Assembly (NCBI GenBank): GCA_944470555.2
Contig: OX104127.1
Coordinates: 154,643,776-154,707,775, forward strand
DNA from: Heterobilharzia americana
Lineage: Eukaryota > Platyhelminthes > Trematoda > Strigeidida > Schistosomatidae
Direction of reading: 5' to 3'
Length of the DNA stretch: 64,000 nucleotides
Position numbers and translations under genes: made by a program. The notes beneath the pieces are model-generated. The model ran no database searches. It was given only the letters and a program-made list of their open reading frames with translations, and had not been told where the DNA came from. Shown piece after piece: positions 46,209 to 57,554 of the stretch (position 1 is the stretch's first letter; each line of letters starts with the position of its first letter).

Positions 46209-46560
46209 TGTGTTCTGATTTTGTTCTCCTAATGTATTCAAAAACATTGACCGCTCTTTTCGTTTTACTTCATTCAATTCGTTCGTACAACCACATTTAA
46301 CCTATCGTTTCGTTTAGCGTTACAATTATATTTCTTTTCGGATAAGAACCATAGTAGCCGTCAAAATCGAAGGTTTGTAATTAAGCTTTTTACATATATT
46401 TTGTCGCAAAGACCAATTTTCGTAGGGCTCACTTACTGTTTGAATATACATTCGATTTTGGCAACCAATTGTTTCGGACTTGGTCGGTTTTGCTTTGTGT
46501 TTTCGGAACTACGAAAACTCGTATCTTTGTTACGTGCTACTTACCGGATTCGGCGTAGCA
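46209..46560 (+). repeat. BEL/Pao LTR (5' LTR, left arm)
   Basis: 352 bp from tgtgttctgattttg to ggcgtagca, same length and ends as 36460-36811. Confidence 0.85.
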
Positions 46561-46809
46561 TGTGTTCTTCAACTCGGCTTTGCTTATTCGGCTGAAGATT
46601 TGGCTCGTTCCCCTTTGGAAACCAGTTTCAATATTTGGAATATTCTGCTCCCTCCGATATATCTTCGGATCGCTGAAATCGATCTGCTAAACGAGTTCAT
46701 AGTGCTGGATTCAGACATTGGAGAAAAGCCCCACATGTGAACAGTGATCTGAGCTTTTCCAATACTTTGTGACGATAGGGAAGATAGACTGGGTGTTGAT
46801 GGTAGCACT

Positions 46810-47778
46810 ATGCATGGTTCATGTAGTATGCCTAGTTCTATTAATCACCAAGCACCTAAGTCCTTGTCGGAGGAAAAAAGGCCAGAAGAGGAATTACGAT
46901 CAAGTTCTGCATCGTATGATGATGCGGTAGCAGTTGAGGACAAGACAGGCAATCATTCCACGTCTACGAATGCTGTAGGATTGCCCGAACCCAGTGATAT
47001 ACAATATAACTTTGCATCAGGTTTAAGAGATTGTTTAGCCTCGATGGTGAACAAAATCTCTTCAACAGGGATAGAGCCGATGTACTTTGATGGAAGGCCC
47101 AGCCAATACCAGTTGTTTATGCATCAGTTTAGAAATACGATAGAGGCTAAACTTACCGACAAAGGCCAGATGTTGTCCCATCTCTTACATTTTTGCAAAA
47201 GGAAGGCGAGGACAGGGATAGAAGCATGTGTTTCGCTGCCTGCTAACCTTGGATACGATAGAGCTAAAGAAATTCTTCGTAATTTGTCTGGACAGCAGCA
47301 TATGATTGCTCGATCACTTATTGACGACTCAGTTAGAAAGAGACAGCCGCTGCAGAATGCTATTGAGGATATGAACGGGTTCTTTGTGAAGCTTAGGAAT
47401 GTACAAGTAATGTTACCCCGGACCGGCCATGTCGCGGATTTGAATTCCCCGGTCGACTAGGAGGCTATTGTTAATCGGTTACCTATGGATACACAAGGCA
47501 GATGGGCTGACGTAGCAGACAGGATTCTCGTCACTGAGACGGAACCCGAGTTTGAGGACTTGGTTTGCTTCGTTGGGGGGACAAGGTATGGCTTGTTGAT
47601 GGGACGCAATTTGGAAGGAGGGTGGGTGAAGGGTTCTGGCTCACAATTCAGAAGTGGGTCGCACTGCAACTTGGTGGGGGGTACTGTTCGTTCGACAAGT
47701 GATAGAGCCGCACGTAATACGAGTTGCATCTTGTGTTGCGAACCCCACAATCTACCTGAACGTCGGAGGCTTTCGTAA
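46810..47778 (+). pseudogene. gag: BEL/Pao gag with an in-frame amber stop (left arm)
   Basis: ATG at 46810 opens 216 codons to TAG at 47458. The same frame then continues 106 codons to 47776 with clearly related sequence (V-N-R-L-P-M-D-T-Q-G-R-W, E-P-E-F-E-D-L-V-C-F). Residues 92-172 form the typical BEL/Pao gag core: Y-F-D-G-R-P-S-Q-Y, F-M-H-Q-F-R-N-T-I-E-A-K-L, A-R-T-G-I-E-A-C, R-A-K-E-I-L and H-M-I-A-R-S-L-I-D. After 47690 come broken zinc-knuckle segments (C-I-L-C-C, then C-Y-N-C-F-K-R) in changing frames. The stop is present identically in both arms. Confidence 0.75.
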
Positions 47779-48122
47779 CTGCCGACTGACGGGAGGAGAT
47801 CAGTGGTCAAACAACTTGGTGTCTGCTACAACTGTTTTAAGAGGGTCACATAACTAAGTTTTGCAATTCCGGACTTAAATGCAAGCTTAAGGATTGCGAA
47901 GTGAACCATAACTCTTTTTCGCATATGGAGGACACTTGACGAAGGAAATGGGACCCTCTTAAGTGAATCTGGGAAACGTCTCGGTGAGGCTAAAGAGTCC
48001 TAGGGGGAGCATAGAAACTTATGCGTTACTGGATATTTGATATTTGAAAGCATTGTCAAGGATCTTGGCCTTATTGGTAGAAAGTCCTTCATGATTGTAA
48101 CCACGGTTGCTAGGATTTTCTA

Positions 48123-48769
48123 TCACAAGTACTTGGAAGTGAGTGTGGAACCTTGCTCGCTGGATGGACAGGGTTCAGTGAAGGCGTAAAGGGCTTGCAC
48201 CGCTAGCCACTCACCAACGTCAGGCGCACATGCTCTATCTGAACGGCAGATTAAGGTCTGGAGCCATTTGAAGGACATCAAGTTGCCTCGATTGGAATCC
48301 AAATCGGGTATGATGTTCCGGATGCGCATTGGGCCCTGGGACAGCTTGCTGGAAATAGAAATCAGCCGTTTGGAGTAAAAGCTCATTTGGGTTAGTTCGT
48401 ATTTGGTCCGAAGCACAATAAGTCCTCACGTAAAGTTGCCTTTTGCCAGCGTTCGAATGACTGTAATGTGTCCGAGAGCCTAGAGAGGCTATATGATCAC
48501 GAGTCCAGAGATATCCGCAGCTCCGGCGTGCTGCTTTCTGTCGAGGATGAACGGGCAATTGAAATTGCTGACCGTCCCTCCAGGTTGGTCGACGGACATT
48601 TCGAGGTTGGGCTACCCCGGCAGTCTGATAAACCCAGTCTACCCTACAATTATGGGGTGGTTAACCGTAGACTGGAGTGTTTAAGAAGACGATTAGCAAA
48701 AAATGGCAACCTACTGGAAAGATACAAAGAAGTCATGAATAAGCACTCGAACGAGGTGTATGTAGTTGA
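48123..48769 (+). pseudogene. BEL/Pao pol, protease to pre-RT region (left arm)
   Basis: Pieces in frame order: around 48250-48340 W-S-H-L-K-D-I-K-L-P-R-L-E, as in the conserved segment after the BEL/Pao protease. At 48468 onward come S-L-E-R-L-Y-D-H, S-V-E-D-E-R-A-I-E-I, D-G-H-F-E-V-G-L-P, then R-L-E-C-L-R-R-R-L and Y-K-E-V-M-N-K-H. These are the landmarks leading into a BEL/Pao RT. The frame runs on past the insertion point into unrelated sequence. Confidence 0.7.
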
Positions 48770-48805
48770 GAGGAATGATTCTCTCTCGCTTTTCGGAGGG
48801 CTTCG

Positions 48806-50425
48806 GTGGTATATTTCTCATCACCTAAACCTAACCCTAGCGCCCCAACTGAAAGAGCACGTTCACTAAGTGGTTCGACATCAAGCCCTAAAAGAGGTCC
48901 TGAAGTTAAGGTAGTCGATCTCATAACGGAGCTATATAACACTTCGCGTAAAAACAAGGAAGACTTGATAACCCTCCAGAAGTCATTACAAGACATGAAC
49001 GCTAAGCTTGAAGTTGTTCTACCACTGCTCCATCTTTGTCAGCCTAATCTAGAAGCCAGTACAGAAACCTTATTGAAAACAGAAAGTGCCCTAGATTTCA
49101 TTGCTACAGAGGTTAATAAAAGGATTATGTCCTCACATAATGTATTGGTATACAACATACCCGACCACGAACCGATCAAGCAAGCAAAAGCCTTATGTCT
49201 GCAGGCTTGTAACATGTCTTCTGCAGAATGCCAAGTTACCCGTCTCCGCAAGGAGTCGGGGAAACATACCTGCCCCTTGCTGTTCAAATTTAGCGGCTCT
49301 TGCCACGCCAGACACTTCCTATCATCCAAGCAACTTATTAGTGTATCCACACCATATAAAAGTGTCAAACTTTCACAAGACTTAACACCTTGTCAGAGAC
49401 ATAGCCGCACAAAAATACCAAAAGCTGGAAATTCTAGTCATGCTCTGGCACCCAAAACAGCAACACAATCTATTAGCGAACTGGTTACTGTACCAACACA
49501 ATGGAATGAGGAACACCAAAGCCCACAAATTAGCCCACTCACACACAGACGTAGCAGAGCCGATGACACGACGGCAGACTTGGATAAATCGATGAACTAC
49601 ATTCGAAAACAGGCACACGATCTCCTAAACGTGGTCTCACTGTCTACAGAAGTGGAAAGCCAGTCCCCATCTTACCCCGTCACACAGGTCACCCCCAAGC
49701 CAAGTGCTACGCTATCGACCCAACAAATTACTGAAAACGTTATTATGTCGTCACCAGGTGTCACTCAGCCTATAAACAAACCCAGCACCAGCCACAAGCA
49801 CCCTGTTATCATAGGACAGTCCCGAAGCTTAGCGTGTAAACAGTCTAATCTATCCCCATTTCAGCCAGTGCATAACTTATATGCACCAAATGGGCAGACG
49901 ATAAAGAGTACAGATAGCACTAGACACCCTTATACAAACCCCACTATGCACCTACCCAGGTTAAATAAACTGCCGAAAAGGCAATTAAGCAGTCACACCA
50001 ATAGACGAAAAAACAATACGAATAGCCGAAAGACCATTGCACCCTCGCAAAGTCACACTAGGGAAAATGCCAAACGTTATTTCTCAGGTCATCCTATGAC
50101 CAAGTCAAATAACTACTCTCCAGGCGACCCACACTTCTTAACACTTCCGCGGTCACTGGCAGACACACATCACGGCCGGACCCCTCAACGATCACAGTTA
50201 TTGGATAAGGAGCAAAATGGTAGTCACAGACTATGCTTTCCGCCTCACCCATACGCCGAAAAACGTGGGTCATACGCCACACAAGGACAAACTTACAACA
50301 GATCCCCTAAAGAAAATCTAGGGGAATATGAATTTGGCTATGACCAAAATGCATACGGCAACCAGCGGATAGGTGTGCCAAACAACTTATCAATCCCCAT
50401 TACTTCTTATAAACAGGGTTTTTAG
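48806..50425 (+). CDS. Non-LTR ORF1 protein, truncated at the palindrome joint (left arm)
   Basis: 539 open codons from ATG. Residues 36-105 are helical and charged, then H-N-V-L-V-Y-N-I-P-D (111-120) looks like the first strand of an RRM-like fold as in L1-type ORF1 proteins. Next come C-Q-V-T-R-L-R-K and P-L-L-F-K-F, and a long proline/serine/threonine- and histidine-rich tail. Such proteins bind element RNA. The natural end is lost: the frame stops at TAG formed exactly where the sequence joins the poly(A) tail of copy B (50419-50425). It differs from the right-arm ORF1 by many substitutions. Confidence 0.75.
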   Translation: MVYFSSPKPNPSAPTERARSLSGSTSSPKRGPEVKVVDLITELYNTSRKNKEDLITLQKSLQDMNAKLEVVLPLLHLCQPNLEASTETLLKTESALDFIATEVNKRIMSSHNVLVYNIPDHEPIKQAKALCLQACNMSSAECQVTRLRKESGKHTCPLLFKFSGSCHARHFLSSKQLISVSTPYKSVKLSQDLTPCQRHSRTKIPKAGNSSHALAPKTATQSISELVTVPTQWNEEHQSPQISPLTHRRSRADDTTADLDKSMNYIRKQAHDLLNVVSLSTEVESQSPSYPVTQVTPKPSATLSTQQITENVIMSSPGVTQPINKPSTSHKHPVIIGQSRSLACKQSNLSPFQPVHNLYAPNGQTIKSTDSTRHPYTNPTMHLPRLNKLPKRQLSSHTNRRKNNTNSRKTIAPSQSHTRENAKRYFSGHPMTKSNNYSPGDPHFLTLPRSLADTHHGRTPQRSQLLDKEQNGSHRLCFPPHPYAEKRGSYATQGQTYNRSPKENLGEYEFGYDQNAYGNQRIGVPNNLSIPITSYKQGF

Positions 50426-50881
50426 GACGGTAACCACCCTTTATCTGGTCACGAGGGGGATGATCATAGTGTTGCCTGTTGAGTATTACCATATCGGTGC
50501 TACCGAAACTATGTTGGTGCAGAGTACTTAGATGTAAGTACTGATGACAAAGGGCAAATAATAAAGAGTTGCATGCTATGAAAATGCACCGACAGACAGT
50601 TCTTTTATCTTTTCGGAGTAGAGAGATTACTTTAAGGGGCGATTTTTAGGAAATAGGTGTTAAGTCGTGAGATCGGTTAGGTTGTGAAGAAAAGTAGGTT
50701 ACATTTGAGTATCTAATGAGTTCACTGTAGCATATCGTGTCGCACTCCGCTTCCTGTTCACTCTTGGTCATTTTTCTTTTTAAGAAATTAGATTTTAACT
50801 TAACTATTGCGTTTAGTTTTCGGCATTGTATACTTATGTCATTGCTGTTAGTCTCCCTTGAGTCTAGGTACCAGTAGTACC

Positions 50882-53235
50882 TTAGTGCATGGCATTACCG
50901 TTTGTGGTTTGGCCGTCAACGAATTGATGAGATTCGTTAGATAGGAGGAATTTACTAAGTAGTCGTTGAAACTGGCCGAGCGAACGGCATGCTCGTATAG
51001 GAGCGGGAAGTTTGTTCCACAGCATACTGTATTGCGTTATGAAAAACCTACATCGAAGTTTTGAGCGATACTTATTTATTGGGATGATGTTCTCGCTATT
51101 ACGCAGATTATATGCCTGTGTTGTTTTAAAAGTGACAGCACATTTCGTTTTAGGGTTTGTAAATAAAAGACGAAAAAGAAGTGTTAAGTTGAGCTTCAGG
51201 CGTCTCAGCCAGAGTGATTCTAGTCCTAGTTTTTTGCATCTTGCTTCGTAAGGAAGTCCTTCGTTATGTATTAGTAGGCGCCGAGTAAAGTTCCGTTGAA
51301 TGTTCTCTACTCGAATTCTGTCCGACACATTCATGCTACCATAGATAACGGTGCAGTACTCTAATATTGGGCGAACCATAGCCTTGTACAGTATAAGTTT
51401 TGCCTCAGGTATGAGTATGTTTCTGTGTAGAAGACCGATGAGTCTTCTGCCCTTGGAAACTACTGAGTCTGCATACTCCGTAAAAGTCAAACTTCTGGAG
51501 TAAGTGATTCCGAGGTCTTTCACAGTGTTGTATACCTGCAGTGCAATATCACCCAAGTGTAGCGTTACTTCTGGGTGGGATTTATTGAAATGGAGGATGC
51601 CACTTTTATTTGGGTTTAGAGGGAGCTGCCAGGTCTCGCTCCATATGAATATCCTCTTCAGATCTTCTTGTATTTGAGAGAAACCCTGTGTTAGTGCTGC
51701 AGGAGAAAAGCTGTAGACTATCTTCAAGTCGTCAGCGAAAAGGTAGGGTATGCCATTTCGGATAACACTGCAGATATCGTTTACATAGATTAGGAAAAGT
51801 ATCGGTCCTAGCACACTACCCTGGACGACACCACTTTGTATAAGTCTAGGGGTGGAGTAGCAATTACTGAATTTTACTACTTGGAAGCGACCCTCTAAAG
51901 ATGTTCTGAGCCAGGACAGTAACGGGTCTCGGAAACCATATGATTGCAACTTAGTGACCAGGCGTTTGTGAGGCACCTTATCGAATGCTTGCTTGAAGTC
52001 TAAGAAAAGGGTAGTTACAAATAGGCCTTGGTCACGCTTGCTTGTAACGTTGTCTAGATAGTCAAGATAGCTTGTAGTGCATGACCGGCCTTTCAAGAAT
52101 CCATGTTGTGCTGGTGAGAGTAATTGGTTAGTCGTCATATAGTCGACAACTGCTTTCACAATCACCTTTTCCATAGTCCTGGATACTACTGACGTGATGT
52201 TTATAGGTCGGTAGTTTTCTATATTAGATGTTGGTCCACATTTATGCTTAGGACATATGTATGATAGTTTCCAGTTCTCAGGGTAATTGCCACTGGAGAG
52301 GGACGTATTAAAGAGCTTCAAGAGAATCAGCGGTATATCTTCGCCACCTCTTTTTAACAAGATGGTTGGAATTCCATCAGGCCCCGCACTGTATGAGGTT
52401 CGAAGTGATGCTATAGCTAGAGAAATGTTTTGTTTAGAGAAGAGCACTGTACTTATGGAGTGAGTTGGTGTTGACGGTGCACCAATGACTTTTATTTCGT
52501 CCTCTTGTGTAAAGCAGCTAGCAAACTGGTAACCGAACAGCTCGCTGATTTGTAGTGGGTTATCGTAGAGGATGCCGTTGTCCATGATTAAACTAGGGGT
52601 ACTATTTCTGGAGCTACTTATCCGGGTTTTCATCAGTCTCACTAGTGCTTCTGTATTACTACATTGGATGCGTTCTTGTTTAACGGCTTCTATTACTCTT
52701 TCTGCCTTGAATGTGTCGTATGTGTCTTTGAGTGTGACAAGCGACGAAAAGTCATTCGACTTATAGTACTCTCTGACATGGTTTCGCATGCGGATGCGTA
52801 CTTTCTTTGGTATATAGTCAGCTCTGTTTTTCTTAATTTCTCTTCGGAGCGGTGGAGCAACATAGTCTTGAGCTGTGCCTATATATTCATAGAATAGATC
52901 ACAGAGTTCTTTGGCTGAACTGTTGGTAAAGTAGGGGCTCCAATCTAGGCAGCGCAGAAACGATTGTAGTTCGTCCCATTTGGCATACTTGTAATTTCTA
53001 GTTAGTACTGTTCCTGACTTTTGGGCCACTTTTGTGCTGGTTATATTGAAGTATCCATATACAACCTTGTGATCGCTACCTGGAAGTTGTGTACCCACTT
53101 GGAGTTTTGTGGGTGTGGTTCCGTTTGTGAAGACTAGGTCCAGGACACTATTGTACCTGGTAGGGTGTTCCACATGTTGTTGCCAACCCTCTGTTTCAAG
53201 AATGCTTATGAATTTATCAAAGCGCTCTGGATAGC
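50882..53235 (-). CDS. Non-LTR ORF2, reverse transcriptase part, copy B
   Basis: Open from the frame break near 53240. The N-terminal end still belongs to the endonuclease region (F-T-N-G, then G-S-D-H-K-V-V with the catalytic S-D-H). About 180 residues further on it joins the sequence also present in copies A and C. RT landmarks are as in copy A, including Q-G-S-V-L-G-P and F-A-D-D. The first possible initiator (GTG at 53173) is not a real start. The product would need fusion with the endonuclease piece in the other frame. Confidence 0.85.
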
Positions 53236-53757
53236 TAATTGGTTAAAGTCACCACATATAATTTTCGCTGTGTGTGGTAGTGTTGCCACACGGGCGAACA
53301 CGCTTGTTAGCTTGTCGTCGTATTCGACTGAGGAGGAAGGGGGCCGGTAAATGCATCCTATTAGGAGGGAAGTGGAGCGAGTAAGTTTTGCGATAATCCA
53401 TACTGAGTCGTCAATCTCGTTTAGCTCAGATGTAGGGCACTGCGTAGCAGTGATGTCAGACTTTACATAGATAATGCACCCTCCTCCCCTACCATGCAGT
53501 CTATCCTTCCTGAACAAGGAATAGTTGTCAATGGAGATCTCTGCGTCGCAAATATCATTGGTACACCAAGTTTCTGTAACCATTATCACGGACGGACCAC
53601 TTATCAGAGATAGCAGCATAATCTCTTTCATTTTGTTGCGTATAGAGCGGGCGTTAATCAGGCAAAACGAGAGCGAGTTAATAGTACAAAAGTGTTTAGA
53701 TATATCTCGGAGAAAGTCAGCACTTTGGTACGTTTCTTGGGCGTCCTTTGCGTACAT
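53206..53757 (-). pseudogene. Non-LTR ORF2, apurinic-type endonuclease part, copy B
   Basis: Starts at ATG 53757, 50 nt after the ORF1 stop. It shows L-I-N-A-R-S-I-R-N-K, V-T-E-T-W-C (catalytic glutamate), G-G-G-C-I-I-Y-V, I-Y-R-P-P and C-G-D-F-N (catalytic D and N). Just after G-D-F-N one base appears to be missing (about 53240) and the frame runs to a stop at 53206. The correct continuation (Y-P-E-R-F-D-K-F-I) is in the RT frame. It would nick target DNA to start reverse transcription. Confidence 0.8.
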
Positions 53758-53807
53758 CGTGCTAGCGATGTCATGACCTTTTGTACAGGGTGACGATTCG
53801 GTACTGT

Positions 53808-55558
53808 TTACCTCGGAAGGAGCGAGGTATTCACTACATTGTGATTGGTATAGAGACTGTTGGTCAGGGTAGAGAGCAGATGATCCGACAGCATCCGAAT
53901 CACCTGCATTACTGGTGGCGTTGCAGCCGTAGGCTGTCCGAAAAAACCCTGTTCATAAGAAGTAACGGGGATTGATAAGTTGTATGGCACACCTGTCCGC
54001 TGGTTGCCGTATGCATTTTGGTCATAGACAGATTCATATTCCCCTTGATTTTCTTTAGGGGATCTGTTGTAAGTTTGTCCTTGTGTGGCGTATGACCCAC
54101 GTCTTTCGGCGTATGGGTGAGGCGGAAAGCATAGTCTGTGACTACCATTTTGCTCCCTATCCAATAACTGTGATCGTTGAGGGGTCCGGCGGTGATGTGT
54201 ATCTGCTAGTGACCGCGGAAGTGTTAAGAAGTGTGGGTCGCCTGGAGAGTAGTTATTTGACTTGGTCATAGGATGACCTGAGAAATAACGTTTGGCATTT
54301 TCCCTAGTGTGACTTTGCGAGGGTGCAATGGTCTTTTGACTATTTGTATTGTTTTTTCGTCTATTGGTGTGACTGCTTGATTGCCTTTTCGGCAGTTTAT
54401 TTAACCTGGGTAGGTGCATAGTGGGGTTTGTATAAGAGTGTCTAGTGCTATCTGTACTCTTTATCATCTGCCTATTTGGTGCATATAAGTTTTGCACTGG
54501 CTGAGGTGGGGATAGATTTGACTGTTTACGCGCTAAGCTTGGGGGCGGTCCTATGATAACAGGGTGCTTGTGGCTGGTGCTGGGTATGTTTATAGGCTGA
54601 GTGACACCTGGTGATGACATAATAACGTTTTCAGTAATTTGTTGGGTCGATAGCGTAGCACTTGGTTTGGGGGTGACCTGTGTGACGGGGTAAGACGGGG
54701 ACTGGCTTTCCACTTCTGTAGACAGTGAGACCACCTTTAGGAGATCGTGTGCCTGTTTTTGAGTGTAGTTCATCGATTTGTCCAAGCCTACCGTCGTGTC
54801 ATCGGCTCTGCTACGTCTGTGTGTGAGTGGGCTAGTTTGTGGGCTTTGGTTTCCTCATTCCATTGTGTTTGTACAGTAGCCAGTTCGCTAATAGATTGTG
54901 TTGCTGTTTTGGGTACCAGAGCTTGACTAGAATTAGCAGTTTTTGGTATTTTTGTGCGACTACGTCTCTGACAAGGTGTTAAGTCTTGTGAAAGTTTGAC
55001 ATTTTTATATGGTGTGGATACACTAATAAGTTGCTTGGATGATAGGAAGTGTCTGGCGTGGTAAGAGCCACTAAATTTGAACAGCAAGGGGCAGGTATGT
55101 TTCCCCAACTTCTTGCGGAGACGGGTAACTTGGCATTCTGTAGAAGACATGTTACAAGCCTGCAGACATAAGGCTTTTGCTTGCTTGATCGGTTCGTGGT
55201 CGGGTATGTTGTATACTAATACATTATGTGAGGACATAATCCTTTTATTAACCTCTGTAGCAATGAAATCTAGGACACTTTCTGTTTTCAATAAGGTTTC
55301 TGTACTGGCTTCTAGATTAGGCTGACAAAGATGGAGCAGTGGTAGAACAACTTCAAGCTTAGCGTTCATGTCTTGTAGTTGCTTCTGGAGGGTTATCAAG
55401 TCTTCCTTGTTTTTACGCGAAGTGTTATATAGCTCCGGTATGAGATCGACTACCTTAACTTCAGGACCTCTTTTAGGGCTTGATGTCGAACCACTTAGTG
55501 AACGTGCTCTTTCAGTTGGGGCGCTAGGGTTAGGTTTAGGTGATGAGAAATATACCAC
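53808..55558 (-). pseudogene. Non-LTR ORF1, complete but frameshifted (right arm, copy B)
   Basis: Mirror of 48806-50425, extended to its natural end at 53808. Compared with the left copy it lacks one base near 54873 (aggaaacc against aggaacacc), which splits it into 55558-54788 and 54785-53808. The N-terminal helical and RRM-like parts are conserved, with scattered amino-acid changes. The C-terminal tail ends after S-L-L-P-R. The two copies differ by about 2-7% in the stretches compared, far more than the flanking BEL/Pao sequence. Confidence 0.75.
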
Positions 55559-55594
55559 CGAAGCCCTCCGAAAAGCGAGAGAGAATCATTCCTC

Positions 55595-56241
55595 TCAACT
55601 ACATACACCTCGTTCGAGTGCTTATTCATGACTTCTTTGTATCTTTCCAGTAGGTTGCCATTTTTTGCTAATCGTCTTCTTAAACACTCCAGTCTACGGT
55701 TAACCACCCCATAATTGTAGGGTAGACTGGGTTTATCAGACTGCCGGGGTAGCCCAACCTCGAAATGTCCGTCGACCAACCTGGAGGGACGGTCAGCAAT
55801 TTCAATTGCCCGTTCATCCTCGACAGAAAGCAGCACGCCGGAGCTGCGGATATCTCTGGACTCGTGATCATATAGCCTCTCTAGGCTCTCGGACACATTA
55901 CAGTCATTCGAACGCTGGCAAAAGGCAACTTTACGTGAGGACTTATTGTGCTTCGGACCAAATACGAACTAACCCAAATGAGCTTTTACTCCAAACGGCT
56001 GATTTCTATTTCCAGCAAGCTGTCCCAGGGCCCAATGCGCATCCGGAACATCATACCCGATTTGGATTCCAATCGAGGCAACTTGATGTCCTTCAAATGG
56101 CTCCAGACCTTAATCTGCCGTTCAGATAGAGCATGTGCGCCTGACGTTGGTGAGTGGCTAGCGGTGCAAGCCCTTTACGCCTTCACTGAACCCTGTCCAT
56201 CCAGCGAGCAAGGTTCCACACTCACTTCCAAGTACTTGTGA
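55595..56241 (-). pseudogene. BEL/Pao pol, protease to pre-RT region (right arm)
   Basis: Mirror of 48123-48769 and identical in the stretches compared. Same landmarks and the same frame breaks. It ends where non-LTR copy B begins, so copy B is inserted in the BEL/Pao pol gene. Confidence 0.7.
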
Positions 56242-56585
56242 TAGAAAATCCTAGCAACCGTGGTTACAATCATGAAGGACTTTCTACCAATAAGGCCAAG
56301 ATCCTTGACAATGCTTTCAAATATCAAATATCCAGTAACGCATAAGTTTCTATGCTCCCCCTAGGACTCTTTAGCCTCACCGAGACGTTTCCCAGATTCA
56401 CTTAAGAGGGTCCCATTTCCTTCGTCAAGTGTCCTCCATATGCGAAAAAGAGTTATGGTTCACTTCGCAATCCTTAAGCTTGCATTTAAGTCCGGAATTG
56501 CAAAACTTAGTTATGTGACCCTCTTAAAACAGTTGTAGCAGACACCAAGTTGTTTGACCACTGATCTCCTCCCGTCAGTCGGCAG

Positions 56586-57554
56586 TTACGAAAGCCTCCG
56601 ACGTTCAGGTAGATTGTGGGGTTCGCAACACAAGATGCAACTCGTATTACGTGCGGCTCTATCACTTGTCGAACGAACAGTACCCCCCACCAAGTTGCAG
56701 TGCGACCCACTTCTGAATTGTGAGCCAGAACCCTTCACCCACCCTCCTTCCAAATTGCGTCCCATCAACAAGCCATACCTTGTCCCCCCAACGAAGCAAA
56801 CCAAGTCCTCAAACTCGGGTTCCGTCTCAGTGACGAGAATCCTGTCTGCTACGTCAGCCCATCTGCCTTGTGTATCCATAGGTAACCGATTAACAATAGC
56901 CTCCTAGTCGACCGGGGAATTCAAATCCGCGACATGGCCGGTCCGGGGTAACATTACTTGTACATTCCTAAGCTTCACAAAGAACCCGTTCATATCCTCA
57001 ATAGCATTCTGCAGCGGCTGTCTCTTTCTAACTGAGTCGTCAATAAGTGATCGAGCAATCATATGCTGCTGTCCAGACAAATTACGAAGAATTTCTTTAG
57101 CTCTATCGTATCCAAGGTTAGCAGGCAGCGAAACACATGCTTCTATCCCTGTCCTCGCCTTCCTTTTGCAAAAATGTAAGAGATGGGACAACATCTGGCC
57201 TTTGTCGGTAAGTTTAGCCTCTATCGTATTTCTAAACTGATGCATAAACAACTGGTATTGGCTGGGCCTTCCATCAAAGTACATCGGCTCTATCCCTGTT
57301 GAAGAGATTTTGTTCACCATCGAGGCTAAACAATCTCTTAAACCTGATGCAAAGTTATATTGTATATCACTGGGTTCGGGCAATCCTACAGCATTCGTAG
57401 ACGTGGAATGATTGCCTGTCTTGTCCTCAACTGCTACCGCATCATCATACGATGCAGAACTTGATCGTAATTCCTCTTCTGGCCTTTTTTCCTCCGACAA
57501 GGACTTAGGTGCTTGGTGATTAATAGAACTAGGCATACTACATGAACCATGCAT
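56586..57554 (-). pseudogene. gag: BEL/Pao gag with an in-frame amber stop (right arm)
   Basis: Same as 46810-47778: 216 codons to TAG, then 106 further open codons in the same frame. The predicted peptide is identical in both arms, including the stop, so the nonsense change predates the duplication or was copied by conversion. Confidence 0.75.

Larger units (their letters stand above)
46209..48769 (+). mobile_element. BEL/Pao retrotransposon, 5' half (left arm)
   Basis: Consists of a 352-bp LTR, a leader of about 250 bp, gag, and the start of pol up to the pre-RT region, where the non-LTR ORF1 segment interrupts it at about 48770. Frames are broken after gag. The 3' half is absent here, but a matching 3' half with the same LTR lies at 36460-38893 in the opposite orientation. 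Confidence 0.8.
40364..50423 (+). repeat. Left arm of the giant inverted repeat
   Basis: Reverse complement of 53941-64000. Mirror positions sum to 104364 across most of the arm (for example 46810/57554, 42583/61781 and 48806/55558), with one-base shifts where small indels occur. The lower limit is set only by the end of the window: the arm may continue to the left. Long stretches outside the ORF1 segment are base-for-base identical. I noticed only a handful of differences, such as 45672/58692. Confidence 0.95.
50424..55594 (-). mobile_element. Full-length Jockey/CR1-like non-LTR retrotransposon, copy B
   Basis: Reading leftward: a short 5' UTR, ORF1 (55558-53808, one frameshift), ORF2 with apurinic-type endonuclease (53757-53206) and RT (to 50882, one frameshift between them), a 3' UTR of about 460 bp and a short A tail (T5 at 50419-50423 on the plus strand). 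The 5' end is placed where BEL/Pao pol stops, about 55594. Its RT is almost identical to copies A and C, so the family was recently active, but two one-base frameshifts make this copy defective unless they are sequence errors. It is inserted in a BEL/Pao element. Confidence 0.85.

Noticed and set aside
46401..46740. Open stretches inside and next to the BEL/Pao LTR (also at 36359-36619 and 57624-57963)
   Set aside because: They lie in LTR sequence repeated three times. The readings diverge exactly at the LTR end and no protein motif is present.
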